Positions 1 to 5,330 of a DNA stretch of 6,155 nt are shown here, in pieces (the stretch's first letter is position 1; every line of letters begins with the position of its first letter). A model generated the notes under the pieces. That model saw nothing but the letters and a program-made list of their open reading frames with translations. It was not told the origin of the DNA and ran no database searches. A program made the position numbers and the translations under genes. The stretch comes from Promethearchaeota archaeon (GTDB lineage: Archaea; Asgardarchaeota; Lokiarchaeia; Sigyniarchaeales; SOKP01), in assembly GCA_019894815.1 (NCBI GenBank), contig JAGXNU010000127.1:1-6155 (forward strand), given 5' to 3'.

Positions 1-231
1 TAATAAAACATGATCATTTTCGTTCAATCCCTTGGTGAGTTCAAGTTTTACATGTCTATAATCTTTTTTCTCAATTATTTCTTCCTCGAAGTCTTCTTCT
101 TCTTCATCATCTTCTAAATTTTCAGCATCTTCTCCAGAGGTTTCGGGAGGTAATTTCTGTGCATCATCATCGAATAAATTTAAATCACTTTTATCGTCAA
201 GATCTTTTTCTTTAGGAGGTTTTTTTGCCAC
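1..231 (-). CDS. Partial protein with strongly acidic N-terminus; possible RNA polymerase subunit L (Rpb11)
   Basis: Only the first 77 codons are present; the reading frame is open to the left edge. I translated it by hand from a GTG at 231-229. The codon just before is an in-frame TAA (234-232), and no ATG or TTG follows in frame, so GTG is the only reasonable start; GGTG at 243-240 is a weak ribosome binding site 8 bases upstream. Residues 1-15 are lysine-rich. Residues 34-54 are extremely acidic (15 of 21 are D or E), so the first 55 residues are probably a disordered tail. From about residue 58 a normal folded sequence begins (YRHVKLELTKGLNENDHVLL). Its position downstream of csl4 and its similarity in pattern to the first strands of Rpb11/RpoL suggest RNA polymerase subunit L, but the conserved core needed to prove this is outside the window. 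The coding region is well supported by composition; the function is a guess. Confidence 0.7.
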   Translation of the reverse strand, partial: MAKKPPKEKDLDDKSDLNLFDDDAQKLPPETSGEDAENLEDDEEEEDFEEEIIEKKDYRHVKLELTKGLNENDHVLL

Positions 232-255
232 TTACAATGCACCTATTATTTGAGA

Positions 256-286
256 GTTAATAAATCTAATATTATCTAAAATAAAT
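256..286 (-). promoter_or_regulatory. Possible TATA-type promoter for the acidic-tail gene
   Basis: On the minus strand this AT-rich stretch reads CATTTATTTTAGATAAT followed by GATTTATTAAC. Either element could be an archaeal TATA box. Initiation about 25 bases downstream would give a leader of roughly 5 to 20 bases before the GTG at 231. In an AT-rich genome such matches are common, and read-through from the upstream genes is equally possible. Confidence 0.25.
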
Positions 287-325
287 GTTTTTTGTTTTGT
301 AATTCTCTGAGTAGGCTTGGATCCT

Positions 326-553
326 TCAAGAAGACAGATAACGATTCGCCAATTCTCTTAATCGTTCGGTAGCAAGATATTGAAGATCGCGTGGTCCAAA
401 TATCGTGACTTTAACAGCCTTTCCCTCAATTGAACAGTTTAAGGTAAGGTAGTTAATTTTTTTTTGTATTTCTTGGAGAAATTGTACGACATTATCTAGT
501 TTACCACTTGAATTATAGAAATGTATGACTTTTCGCCCGCCCTTTCTTGCCAT
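326..553 (-). CDS. Small conserved-looking basic protein of unknown function (75 aa)
   Basis: I do not recognise this protein. It starts at ATG 553-551 with the basic sequence MARKGGRK and has no clear ribosome binding site. By eye the expected fold is strand (KVIHFYN, residues 8-14), helix (about 18-33), two strands (about 35-52, separated at the EGK turn) and a final helix (about 55-73, GPRDLQYLATERLRELANRYL). This strand-helix-strand-strand-helix order resembles small RNA-binding or Pcc1-like (KEOPS subunit) domains, and the last strand-helix pair is loosely like Pcc1, but there is no diagnostic motif. It lacks the DHTLxN signature expected of RpoL. It lies 55 bases downstream of csl4 in the same direction and 94 bases upstream of the acidic-tail gene, so it may be co-transcribed with exosome and polymerase genes. 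Composition and helix patterning make it a real gene. Confidence 0.72.
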   Translation of the reverse strand: MARKGGRKVIHFYNSSGKLDNVVQFLQEIQKKINYLTLNCSIEGKAVKVTIFGPRDLQYLATERLRELANRYLSS

Positions 554-608
554 ATTTAGACATCTTAAATTTTTAATATGATTTTGAATGAAATGGAATT
601 AAAATAAA

Positions 609-1205
609 TTAATATCTGAGTTTTTCAGAGACATTCCGATAATCTGAGGCTATTTTTCTAAATTCTATATTACCGCACCTGGTACATTGCAACTTGTTAA
701 ATCCTATCTTTTCCAATGGTGTCCCGCAAATAGTGCAATCTGCATGGATGACGCCTAAATTATTACCAGATGTACTTAATTTAAATTCATTTTGTTCTTG
801 TTCAATTACTTTGGCTCGCACAATATCTGTGGCTTGATAAGCATCGGCTATTTTTTCAACATATTTGTTGGATATTTGAGAGACGTGAATATTACCAAAA
901 TATGAACTATTAAAATGAAGTTTTTGATTTATCGCCTGAAAATTAAGTCCAACCGAATATTGTCTTAAGAAGCGTATGGTTCCTATGACTATGTCTCCCA
1001 TCTCAACAACTTTTCTATCTTCATCTTGAAGGCTCTTTATCTCAATTTCTCTTTTATTCTTATCAATTGAGACAATTCCTGATTTAGTTGCATAGATATT
1101 TCCATCTTTGGTATAAGTTGAATTTTTATTAGGTAAATACTCTTCTACCACTCCTAAGTACTGACCAGTAATCACAATTTCATTTGTTTTAATCGATTCT
1201 TTCAT
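609..1205 (-). CDS. csl4: Exosome complex RNA-binding subunit Csl4
   Basis: This is the cap subunit of the archaeal RNA exosome, which with Rrp4 sits on the Rrp41/Rrp42 ring, binds RNA and recruits partners such as DnaG. The 198-residue length is normal for archaeal Csl4. Residues 8-47 form the N-terminal domain, where GQYLGVVEEYLPNKNSTYTKDGNIYAT has the family's 'G-x-x-L-G-x-x-E-E-Y-x-P-G' look. An S1 domain follows at about 66-145 (from VEMGDIVIGTIRFLRQ through RAKVIE). A C-terminal zinc ribbon uses Cys157, Cys160, Cys174 and Cys177 (CxxC-13-CxxC). The start is ATG 1205-1203; the leader has no strong ribosome binding site. It is the first gene of a minus-strand run and is divergent from the METTL5-like gene, 115 bases away. 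Identification rests on domain order and motifs and is confident. Confidence 0.93.
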   Translation of the reverse strand: MKESIKTNEIVITGQYLGVVEEYLPNKNSTYTKDGNIYATKSGIVSIDKNKREIEIKSLQDEDRKVVEMGDIVIGTIRFLRQYSVGLNFQAINQKLHFNSSYFGNIHVSQISNKYVEKIADAYQATDIVRAKVIEQEQNEFKLSTSGNNLGVIHADCTICGTPLEKIGFNKLQCTRCGNIEFRKIASDYRNVSEKLRY

Positions 1206-1320
1206 GATATTCAGTTCTATTTTTCTATTTATCTCAAATGAATTATATTAATGAAAACAAATAAATTTATTCATTATGTTTCATGAGATTAAACCAGAGC
1301 GAGCTTATTAGGAGATTGTT
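1206..1320. promoter_or_regulatory. Divergent promoter region between csl4 and the METTL5-like gene
   Basis: This 115-base AT-rich spacer must drive csl4 leftward and the methyltransferase rightward. The near-symmetrical AATTATATTA at 1241-1250 could serve as a TATA box in either direction: about 36 bases before the csl4 ATG on the minus strand, and placing plus-strand initiation near 1275. A second plus-strand candidate is AAATTTATTC (1263-1272). Three short ATG-started frames (ATG at 1251, 1276 and 1283) also lie here. The assignment is by position and composition only. Confidence 0.4.
1310..1314 (+). promoter_or_regulatory. Shine-Dalgarno AGGAG ahead of an ATT codon
   Basis: AGGAG lies 6 bases upstream of the in-frame ATT at 1321, the same spacing as GGAG to ATG in eno (3294-3297 to 3287). 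The first G of this motif completes an in-frame TAG (1309-1311), so the methyltransferase frame cannot begin farther upstream. Together these point to initiation at ATT 1321, although the same motif could instead stimulate a frameshift at 1327-1333. Confidence 0.6.
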
Positions 1321-1959
1321 ATTAATAAAAAAGAATTAATTTCGATAATTCAATCAACAGCAACATTTTCGAAACCTAAAGTTGAATTTGAGCAATATAG
1401 TATCGATGCTGTGAGTGCTGCTGATATTATCTATTTTGCTGGATTTGAATTTAACGACATTAATAATAATTTAATTATAGATTTAGGTTCAGGAACGGGA
1501 AGATTATCAATTGCAAGCGCGTATCTCCGTGCAAATCAAGTAATTGGAATTGATTTTGATTGGTCGGCAATCAAGATTTTTAAACAGAATATAAGTGATC
1601 TTGGTTTGAATCACCTCATTAATCCGATATGTACGAATGTTTCCAATTTTGAATTTAGTAAGAAAATGCTACCAGATTCTCTGAAGATCACTACGATAAT
1701 GAATCCTCCATTTGGGGTGCAAAAGAAAACTGCAGATAGGGCATTCCTGTTAAAGGCTTTTAATTTTTCAGATACTATTTACACGATTCACCTTAATAAT
1801 GAAAAAGTAGATGAATTCCTCTCAAAATTCATAAGTAAAAACGGTTGGAAAATTAATTACACGTTTCCTTTTAAAATGATATTAGAGAAAACATTTCCTT
1901 TTCATAGTCAAAAAAAGAAGGATATAAATGTTAAAATATATCGAATTACTAAAAAATAG
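1321..1959 (+). CDS. METTL5-like rRNA N6-adenine methyltransferase, apparent ATT start
   Basis: This is an SAM-dependent Rossmann methyltransferase of the METTL5 group, which methylates an adenine of small-subunit rRNA in eukaryotes and is taken to do likewise in archaea. Numbered from ATT 1321 (212 aa), it shows EQY at 24-26 within the N-terminal substrate motif, the SAM loop DLGSGTG at 54-60, acidic motif GIDFD at 75-79, and catalytic NPPF at 128-131 followed by G and a D-x-AFL segment typical of the family. Length matches METTL5 (about 209 in human). The frame has no ATG, GTG or TTG before GTG 1411, and starting there would delete the conserved KPKVEFEQY segment. An in-frame TAG at 1309-1311 blocks any farther start. 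I therefore prefer ATT 1321 behind AGGAG; a frameshift or one-base error is possible. The usual T-P after EQY is replaced by S-I-D. The gene is divergent from csl4 and convergent with eno. Confidence 0.87.
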   Translation: MNKKELISIIQSTATFSKPKVEFEQYSIDAVSAADIIYFAGFEFNDINNNLIIDLGSGTGRLSIASAYLRANQVIGIDFDWSAIKIFKQNISDLGLNHLINPICTNVSNFEFSKKMLPDSLKITTIMNPPFGVQKKTADRAFLLKAFNFSDTIYTIHLNNEKVDEFLSKFISKNGWKINYTFPFKMILEKTFPFHSQKKKDINVKIYRITKK

Positions 1960-1979
1960 AAATAAAATAAAAAATAAAA
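1951..1979 (-). terminator. U-rich terminator region after enolase
   Basis: On the minus strand, the bases just after the eno stop codon read as runs of T broken by single A (TTTTATTTTTTATTTTATTT across 1979-1960), continuing with T6 at 1956-1951 inside the end of the methyltransferase gene. Archaeal polymerase terminates at such oligo-U tracts without needing a hairpin. The position between two convergent stop codons, 20 bases apart, supports the call. Confidence 0.55.
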
Positions 1980-3287
1980 TTATTGATATTTTTTCCACGA
2001 ATCAAAAGATTCTGGATAATTTGCATTATCCCCTAAAAGTTCTTCTATCCGTAATAATTGATTATACTTACTATTTCTGTCACTCCTGCATGGTGCTCCA
2101 CTTTTAATTTGACCAGTACATAATCCCACAGCCAAATCTGCTATAAATGGATCTTCTGTTTCTCCAGAACGATGAGAAACCATTACATTAAATTTATTAT
2201 CAAAAGCCATTTGACAAGCTTTTATAGCTTCAGTCAAGCTACCAATTTGATTAACTTTTAATAAAAGTGTGTTTCCGGCATTTTCGTGAATCGCTTTTTG
2301 CAGTATTTTTATATTTGTAACTGTCAAATCATCATCAACAATTTGAATTGATTTATCTATCTTTGCGGTTAAATTAGAAAATCCACGAAATGCGTGTTGA
2401 TCAAATGGATCTTCTATAGATTTAATGTAAGGAAAGTCATCTAACATATCTAAGTAATATTGTAGTAGTTCGGTTTCACTCAACTTTTTTCCATCTATAT
2501 CATAGATAGTCCCATCATAAAATTCACTTGCAGCGGCATCCATTCCTAAAACAAAATCAGAATTCATAAAAAATCCTGAACCTTCAATTGCTTCAACAAT
2601 TACGTCAATAGCTTCTTTAGTACTTGATAAATTGGGAGCAAATCCTCCTTCATCGCCGACATTAACTGCTGTTTTTCCATATTTCTCATTTAAAATACTC
2701 TTTAAATTTTGATAAACTTCAGCAACATTTTGCATTGCTTGTGAAAAAGATTTTGCACCGATGGGTAGAATCATAAATTCTTGTATCGACAAATTATTCC
2801 CAGCATGTTCTCCACCGTTTATTATATTACAACAAGGTAAAGGCAATAGATAATCCTTTCTTGATTTATTATGACTTAATTCATATAGGTGTTCAAACAA
2901 GGGTTTATCAAGAAGTCGAGCTGCTAATTTTGATGTTGATAGTGATACTGACAAGATAGCATTTGCTCCCAGCTCACTCTTATTATCTGTACCATCTATA
3001 TTAATCATTTCTAAATCAATCTTCTCTTGTTCACGTACATCAAAACCTATCAATTTTTTTGCCAAGATCTCATTTACATTTGCAACAGCTTTAGTTACAT
3101 GCTTTCCTAAAAAAGCAGCTCCTCCATCTCTCAATTCTAATGCTTCCAAAATACCAGTAGATGCCCCAGATGGCACAGCAGAACGTGTGAAAACATCTCC
3201 CGCAAAAATATCGGTTTCTACAGTTGGATTACCTCGTGAATCTAAAATCCATCGAGATTTAATTTTTGTGATTTTAAAATCTGTCAT
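1980..3287 (-). CDS. eno: Enolase (phosphopyruvate hydratase)
   Basis: Enolase interconverts 2-phosphoglycerate and phosphoenolpyruvate in cytosolic glycolysis and gluconeogenesis. With ATG 3287-3285 as start the protein has 435 residues, normal for the family. A TTG start at 3299 would add four residues but overlaps the GGAG (3297-3294) that lies 6 bases before this ATG, so the ATG is right. Visible hallmarks are SRGNPTVE (17-24), SGASTG (40-45), GGEHAGN with active-site His161 and Glu170, GDEGGF with Glu213, Mg ligands Asp250 (GMD), Glu292 (SIEDP) and Asp319 (VDDDL), catalytic Lys344 (LLKVNQIG), HRS at 372-374 and Lys395 (GQIKSGAP). All key catalytic and metal residues are present. Small departures are VDDDL where VGDDL or VADDL is usual, and GAPCRSDR for GAPxRSER. 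It is transcribed from a promoter facing away from rfcS and converges on the METTL5-like gene. Confidence 0.97.
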   Translation of the reverse strand: MTDFKITKIKSRWILDSRGNPTVETDIFAGDVFTRSAVPSGASTGILEALELRDGGAAFLGKHVTKAVANVNEILAKKLIGFDVREQEKIDLEMINIDGTDNKSELGANAILSVSLSTSKLAARLLDKPLFEHLYELSHNKSRKDYLLPLPCCNIINGGEHAGNNLSIQEFMILPIGAKSFSQAMQNVAEVYQNLKSILNEKYGKTAVNVGDEGGFAPNLSSTKEAIDVIVEAIEGSGFFMNSDFVLGMDAAASEFYDGTIYDIDGKKLSETELLQYYLDMLDDFPYIKSIEDPFDQHAFRGFSNLTAKIDKSIQIVDDDLTVTNIKILQKAIHENAGNTLLLKVNQIGSLTEAIKACQMAFDNKFNVMVSHRSGETEDPFIADLAVGLCTGQIKSGAPCRSDRNSKYNQLLRIEELLGDNANYPESFDSWKKYQ

Positions 3288-3293
3288 GTTAAT

Positions 3294-3297
3294 CTCC
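3294..3297 (-). promoter_or_regulatory. Ribosome binding site GGAG that fixes the enolase start
   Basis: The minus strand reads TTTGGAGATTAACATG. GGAG is 6 bases ahead of ATG 3287, whereas the TTG formed by the same bases (3299-3297) would overlap its own binding site. This supports the shorter 435-residue enolase. Confidence 0.75.
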
Positions 3298-3320
3298 AAA
3301 TAATCAGTTTTCTGAAATTT

Positions 3321-3331
3321 GATAAATAAAG
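3321..3331 (-). promoter_or_regulatory. eno: Putative TATA box of eno
   Basis: The minus strand reads CTTTATTTATC here, 34 to 44 bases before the eno ATG. Initiation about 25 bases downstream would give a leader of roughly 10 to 15 bases that just includes the GGAG motif. The fit between TATA, leader and ribosome binding site is good, but the region is AT-rich throughout. An inverted repeat (3329-3345) abuts and overlaps its upstream edge. Confidence 0.45.
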
Positions 3332-3345
3332 AAATTTTATTTCTT
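3329..3345. repeat. Perfect 7-base inverted repeat in the eno/rfcS promoter region
   Basis: AAGAAAT (3329-3335) and ATTTCTT (3339-3345) are perfect inverted copies around a TTT centre. The site lies immediately upstream of the eno TATA-like box and about 10 to 15 bases upstream of the rfcS TATA-like box, where a transcription regulator dimer or an initiation factor could bind. It contains only two G:C pairs, so chance occurrence is quite possible. Confidence 0.3.
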
Positions 3346-3352
3346 AAGAGAA

Positions 3353-3365
3353 TTATTTATATAAT
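3353..3365 (+). promoter_or_regulatory. rfcS: Putative TATA box of rfcS
   Basis: The plus strand reads TATTTATATAATA here, preceded by purine-rich AAGAGAA that could act as the TFB recognition element. Initiation about 25 bases downstream, near 3385, would leave a leader of about 20 bases before ATG 3407. No GGAG-type ribosome binding site is present in that leader, unlike eno and the gene at 5331. Confidence 0.5.
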
Positions 3366-3406
3366 AATAATAAATCTTCAATTCTATTTAGTTATTAACC
3401 ATTATT

Positions 3407-4378
3407 ATGTCTATTAAAAACAGACCTTGGGTTGAAAAATATCGCCCCCGCACACTAGATCAAGTTTCAAATCAAAAGGGGATAATGGAAAGATTAAAAC
3501 AATTTGTTAAAGACAAATCAATGCCTCATCTGATCTTTGCAGGTCCTGCAGGGACGGGTAAGACAACGTCAGCATTAGCCATGGTTAGAGAAATTTACAG
3601 AAAGAAAATGGCTATAAATATTACTTATCTTGAATTAAATGCTAGCGATGCGAGGGGAATAAATGTTATTAGGACATATATTAAGGATTTTGCGAAGACA
3701 AAACCTCCATTAGACATTCCTTTTAAAATCCTTATACTAGATGAAGCAGATAACATGACGTCGAGTGCACAACAAGCTTTAAGAAGAACAATGGAAAAGT
3801 ATACAAGGAATTGTCGCATGATATTAATATGCAATTACTCAAATAAAATCATCCCTCCAATCCAATCTCGATGTGTAGTTTTTCGGTTTTCTTCCTTAAA
3901 TCAAGAAGATATTAAAGAAAGAGTAAAATATGTTGCTTCAAAAGAAAATTTATCATTAACTCCAGATGGATTATCCTCATTAGTCCAAGTATCTCATGGA
4001 GATTGCAGAAGGGCAATTAACTATCTTCAGTCATGTGGAACAATATCTAAAGAAATTGATCAAGAAACAGTTTTTAGAGTAGCAGGAGAAGTTCCATCCA
4101 ATAAAACTACTGACATACTTAAAGCAGCTTTACAAGGTCAATTGCAATTATCCATTAAACTTTTAGATGACATCGTGAATGAATATGGTCTCTCTGGAAT
4201 CAATATCATTAAAAATATATATCGAGAGTTATATGATCTTGAAATCTCCGAAGATAAAAAGATAGAACTTTCAAAACTCCTTGCGGAATTCGAATATCGG
4301 TTGAGCCAAGGAGCAACAGAAGAGATCCAACTAAAAGCATTATTAGCTAAGATCGTCTTGCTCCATGATGTGAAATAA
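3407..4378 (+). CDS. rfcS: Replication factor C small subunit (clamp loader ATPase)
   Basis: RFC small subunits, with one large subunit, form the AAA+ pentamer that loads the PCNA sliding clamp onto primed DNA. The 323-residue protein starts at ATG 3407 with the family's PWVEKYRP opening (7-14). It contains Walker A GPAGTGKT (46-53), the RFC box NASDARGI (78-85), Walker B with LDEAD (111-115), the QALRRTMEKY segment (123-132), the arginine-finger SRC motif (154-156) and sensor 2 GDCRRAINYLQ (199-209). The C-terminal collar runs from about 230 to the end. Length is normal, and no intein interrupts the Walker A site, a common insertion point in archaeal rfcS. No rfcL follows; truA converges instead, and the two coding regions overlap by 36 bases at their 3' ends. 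The identification is confident. Confidence 0.97.
   Translation: MSIKNRPWVEKYRPRTLDQVSNQKGIMERLKQFVKDKSMPHLIFAGPAGTGKTTSALAMVREIYRKKMAINITYLELNASDARGINVIRTYIKDFAKTKPPLDIPFKILILDEADNMTSSAQQALRRTMEKYTRNCRMILICNYSNKIIPPIQSRCVVFRFSSLNQEDIKERVKYVASKENLSLTPDGLSSLVQVSHGDCRRAINYLQSCGTISKEIDQETVFRVAGEVPSNKTTDILKAALQGQLQLSIKLLDDIVNEYGLSGINIIKNIYRELYDLEISEDKKIELSKLLAEFEYRLSQGATEEIQLKALLAKIVLLHDVK
4343..4378. other. 36-base tail-to-tail coding overlap of rfcS and truA
   Basis: The rfcS stop TAA (4376-4378) lies inside truA, and the truA stop (4345-4343) lies inside rfcS. The last 11 sense codons of each gene are encoded on opposite strands of the same DNA. Both C-terminal tails lie beyond the recognised domains. 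Neither gene has room for its own terminator before entering the other. Confidence 0.9.
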
Positions 4379-5173
4379 TCTAGATTTCAAATATAAATCT
4401 CTGTAACGTTGCAATAAATATGTTTTCATCCGTTCTACTGATTTTTTATCCATTTCAAATCTCAACTTGTGACCATACTTTACGTCCCATAATATTAAGC
4501 CATTAGGTTCTGCAGGTTTATACGAATATTCTTTAGATGGATCAAAAAGTCGCAGAAAGTCATCATAAGAGATCTGATTTTTTCCTAATTCAAGGATTTT
4601 AGTCATCATTCTCCTGATCTGCTGTCTTAGAAACGCCCTGCTTTTAAAATCAAAAATTAAAAAGTTCTTTTGATTTTCAAATCGAGCAGTAATTAAGTCC
4701 CTTAATGTAATAACTTCATCTTTCTCCTTTTTTGAGAAATTTGTAAAATCATGCCTTCCCTCAAGTTCCTTACACGCTTTTCTCATTATATCTAAATCCA
4801 TGTTTGAATCATGAGAATCGATTTGAACAATATATTTATAATGACGATATTCTGCATTGAAACGAGATGAAAAATCTTGTGGAACTTTTACATGTGCCCA
4901 TACTCCTATATCCTTAGGTAAAACTGAATTAATCTCCATTAAAATAGGTAATTTTTTTGCGATGAAAGAAAATGCCGCCCCTCTTGCGGATACATGCCTA
5001 TCCGTACGACTAGCAACTTCAAATCCTGAGTTTCCGACATTTTTTATGTATTTTTTTTCCAATAATGCTTTAATAATGCATTCTTCAACACTAATATGAT
5101 TTAATTGTCTTTGAGAACCATAATAATTCTCACCAATATAAAAAAACTTAAACAAGTATCTATTTCCATTCAT
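4343..5173 (-). CDS. truA: tRNA pseudouridine synthase A (TruA/Pus1-Pus3 family)
   Basis: TruA-family enzymes convert uridines of the tRNA anticodon stem-loop (positions 38-40 in bacteria) to pseudouridine without a cofactor. This 276-residue protein opens with FKFFYIGENYYGSQRQ (8-23), matching the family's 'Y-D-G-x-x-F-x-G-x-Q' strand. The catalytic Asp58 lies in ASRTDRHVSARG (54-65), the family GRTDxGVxA motif with His in place of the second Gly. Tyr112 in RHYKY is the expected stacking tyrosine. RAFLRQQIRRMM (179-190) is the conserved 'SFLxxxVRxM' element, and PAEPNGLIL (220-228) matches the late A-P-P-x-G-L strand. The start at ATG 5173 puts MNGNRYLFKF directly before the first strand; no strong ribosome binding site precedes it. 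The last 12 codons, including the stop, lie opposite the end of rfcS. Archaeal copies of this family often vary from bacterial ones, so the exact tRNA position is uncertain. Confidence 0.92.
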   Translation of the reverse strand: MNGNRYLFKFFYIGENYYGSQRQLNHISVEECIIKALLEKKYIKNVGNSGFEVASRTDRHVSARGAAFSFIAKKLPILMEINSVLPKDIGVWAHVKVPQDFSSRFNAEYRHYKYIVQIDSHDSNMDLDIMRKACKELEGRHDFTNFSKKEKDEVITLRDLITARFENQKNFLIFDFKSRAFLRQQIRRMMTKILELGKNQISYDDFLRLFDPSKEYSYKPAEPNGLILWDVKYGHKLRFEMDKKSVERMKTYLLQRYRDLYLKSRLFHIMEQDDLS

Positions 5174-5330
5174 TGAAGAGTTTCTTTTCTTTTATTGAGT
5201 ATTTGTTATGATATCAAGACGTTTTCATTAACTAAAAAATAATCTTTTAATCTTAGGGATATTTTTATAATCTAAACTTTAATTAGAATTTTATTAAATA
5301 ATTTAAAATTAACTTTTAGGAAAAAGATTC
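5174..5330. promoter_or_regulatory. Divergent promoter region between truA and stt3/aglB
   Basis: This 157-base spacer is very AT-rich. For the rightward gene the best TATA candidate is TTTTTATAAT at 5262-5271, which would give a leader of about 40 bases carrying the AGGA motif. A second (TTTATTAAAT near 5290) would start transcription too close to that motif. For truA, the minus-strand TCAATAAAAG (5199-5190) would give an almost leaderless message, in line with the missing ribosome binding site. I see no tRNA, small RNA or repeat here. Confidence 0.4.
5318..5321 (+). promoter_or_regulatory. Ribosome binding site of the stt3/aglB gene
   Basis: AGGA followed by AAAAGATTC precedes ATG 5331, with 9 bases between. 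It is the only purine motif of this kind in the leader, and it supports ATG 5331 over internal codons. Confidence 0.5.

Noticed and set aside
61..120. Low-complexity TTC/TTCT repeats as a microsatellite
   Set aside because: On the minus strand they are in-frame GAA/GAT codons of the acidic tail, so the coding region explains them.
205..225. AGGAGG on the plus strand as a ribosome binding site
   Set aside because: It lies inside the minus-strand acidic-tail gene (complement of the P-P codons), and no plausible plus-strand frame follows.
326..553. The 75-residue protein as RpoL/Rpb11
   Set aside because: It lacks the DHTLxN signature and the following helix, and the strand/helix order differs.
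1276..1311. TAG at 1309-1311 read as pyrrolysine to extend the methyltransferase to ATG 1276
   Set aside because: METTL5 proteins do not need the extra N-terminus. The TAG overlaps the AGGAG motif, and nothing in this window indicates a pyrrolysine system.
1411..1413. GTG as the true start of the METTL5-like gene
   Set aside because: It would remove the conserved EQY-containing N-terminus and has no ribosome binding site, while AGGAG sits correctly before ATT 1321.
3288..3299. TTG start giving a 439-residue enolase
   Set aside because: The TTG overlaps the GGAG ribosome binding site, which is ideally spaced for ATG 3287.
3625..3834. Minus-strand open frame of 69 codons
   Set aside because: It lies wholly inside rfcS over the RFC box and Walker B region, whose protein is strongly conserved. 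The antisense product has no recognisable features.
4857..5099. Plus-strand open frame of 80 codons
   Set aside because: It is antisense to the N-terminal half of truA, including the catalytic motif, and has no ribosome binding site or domain pattern.
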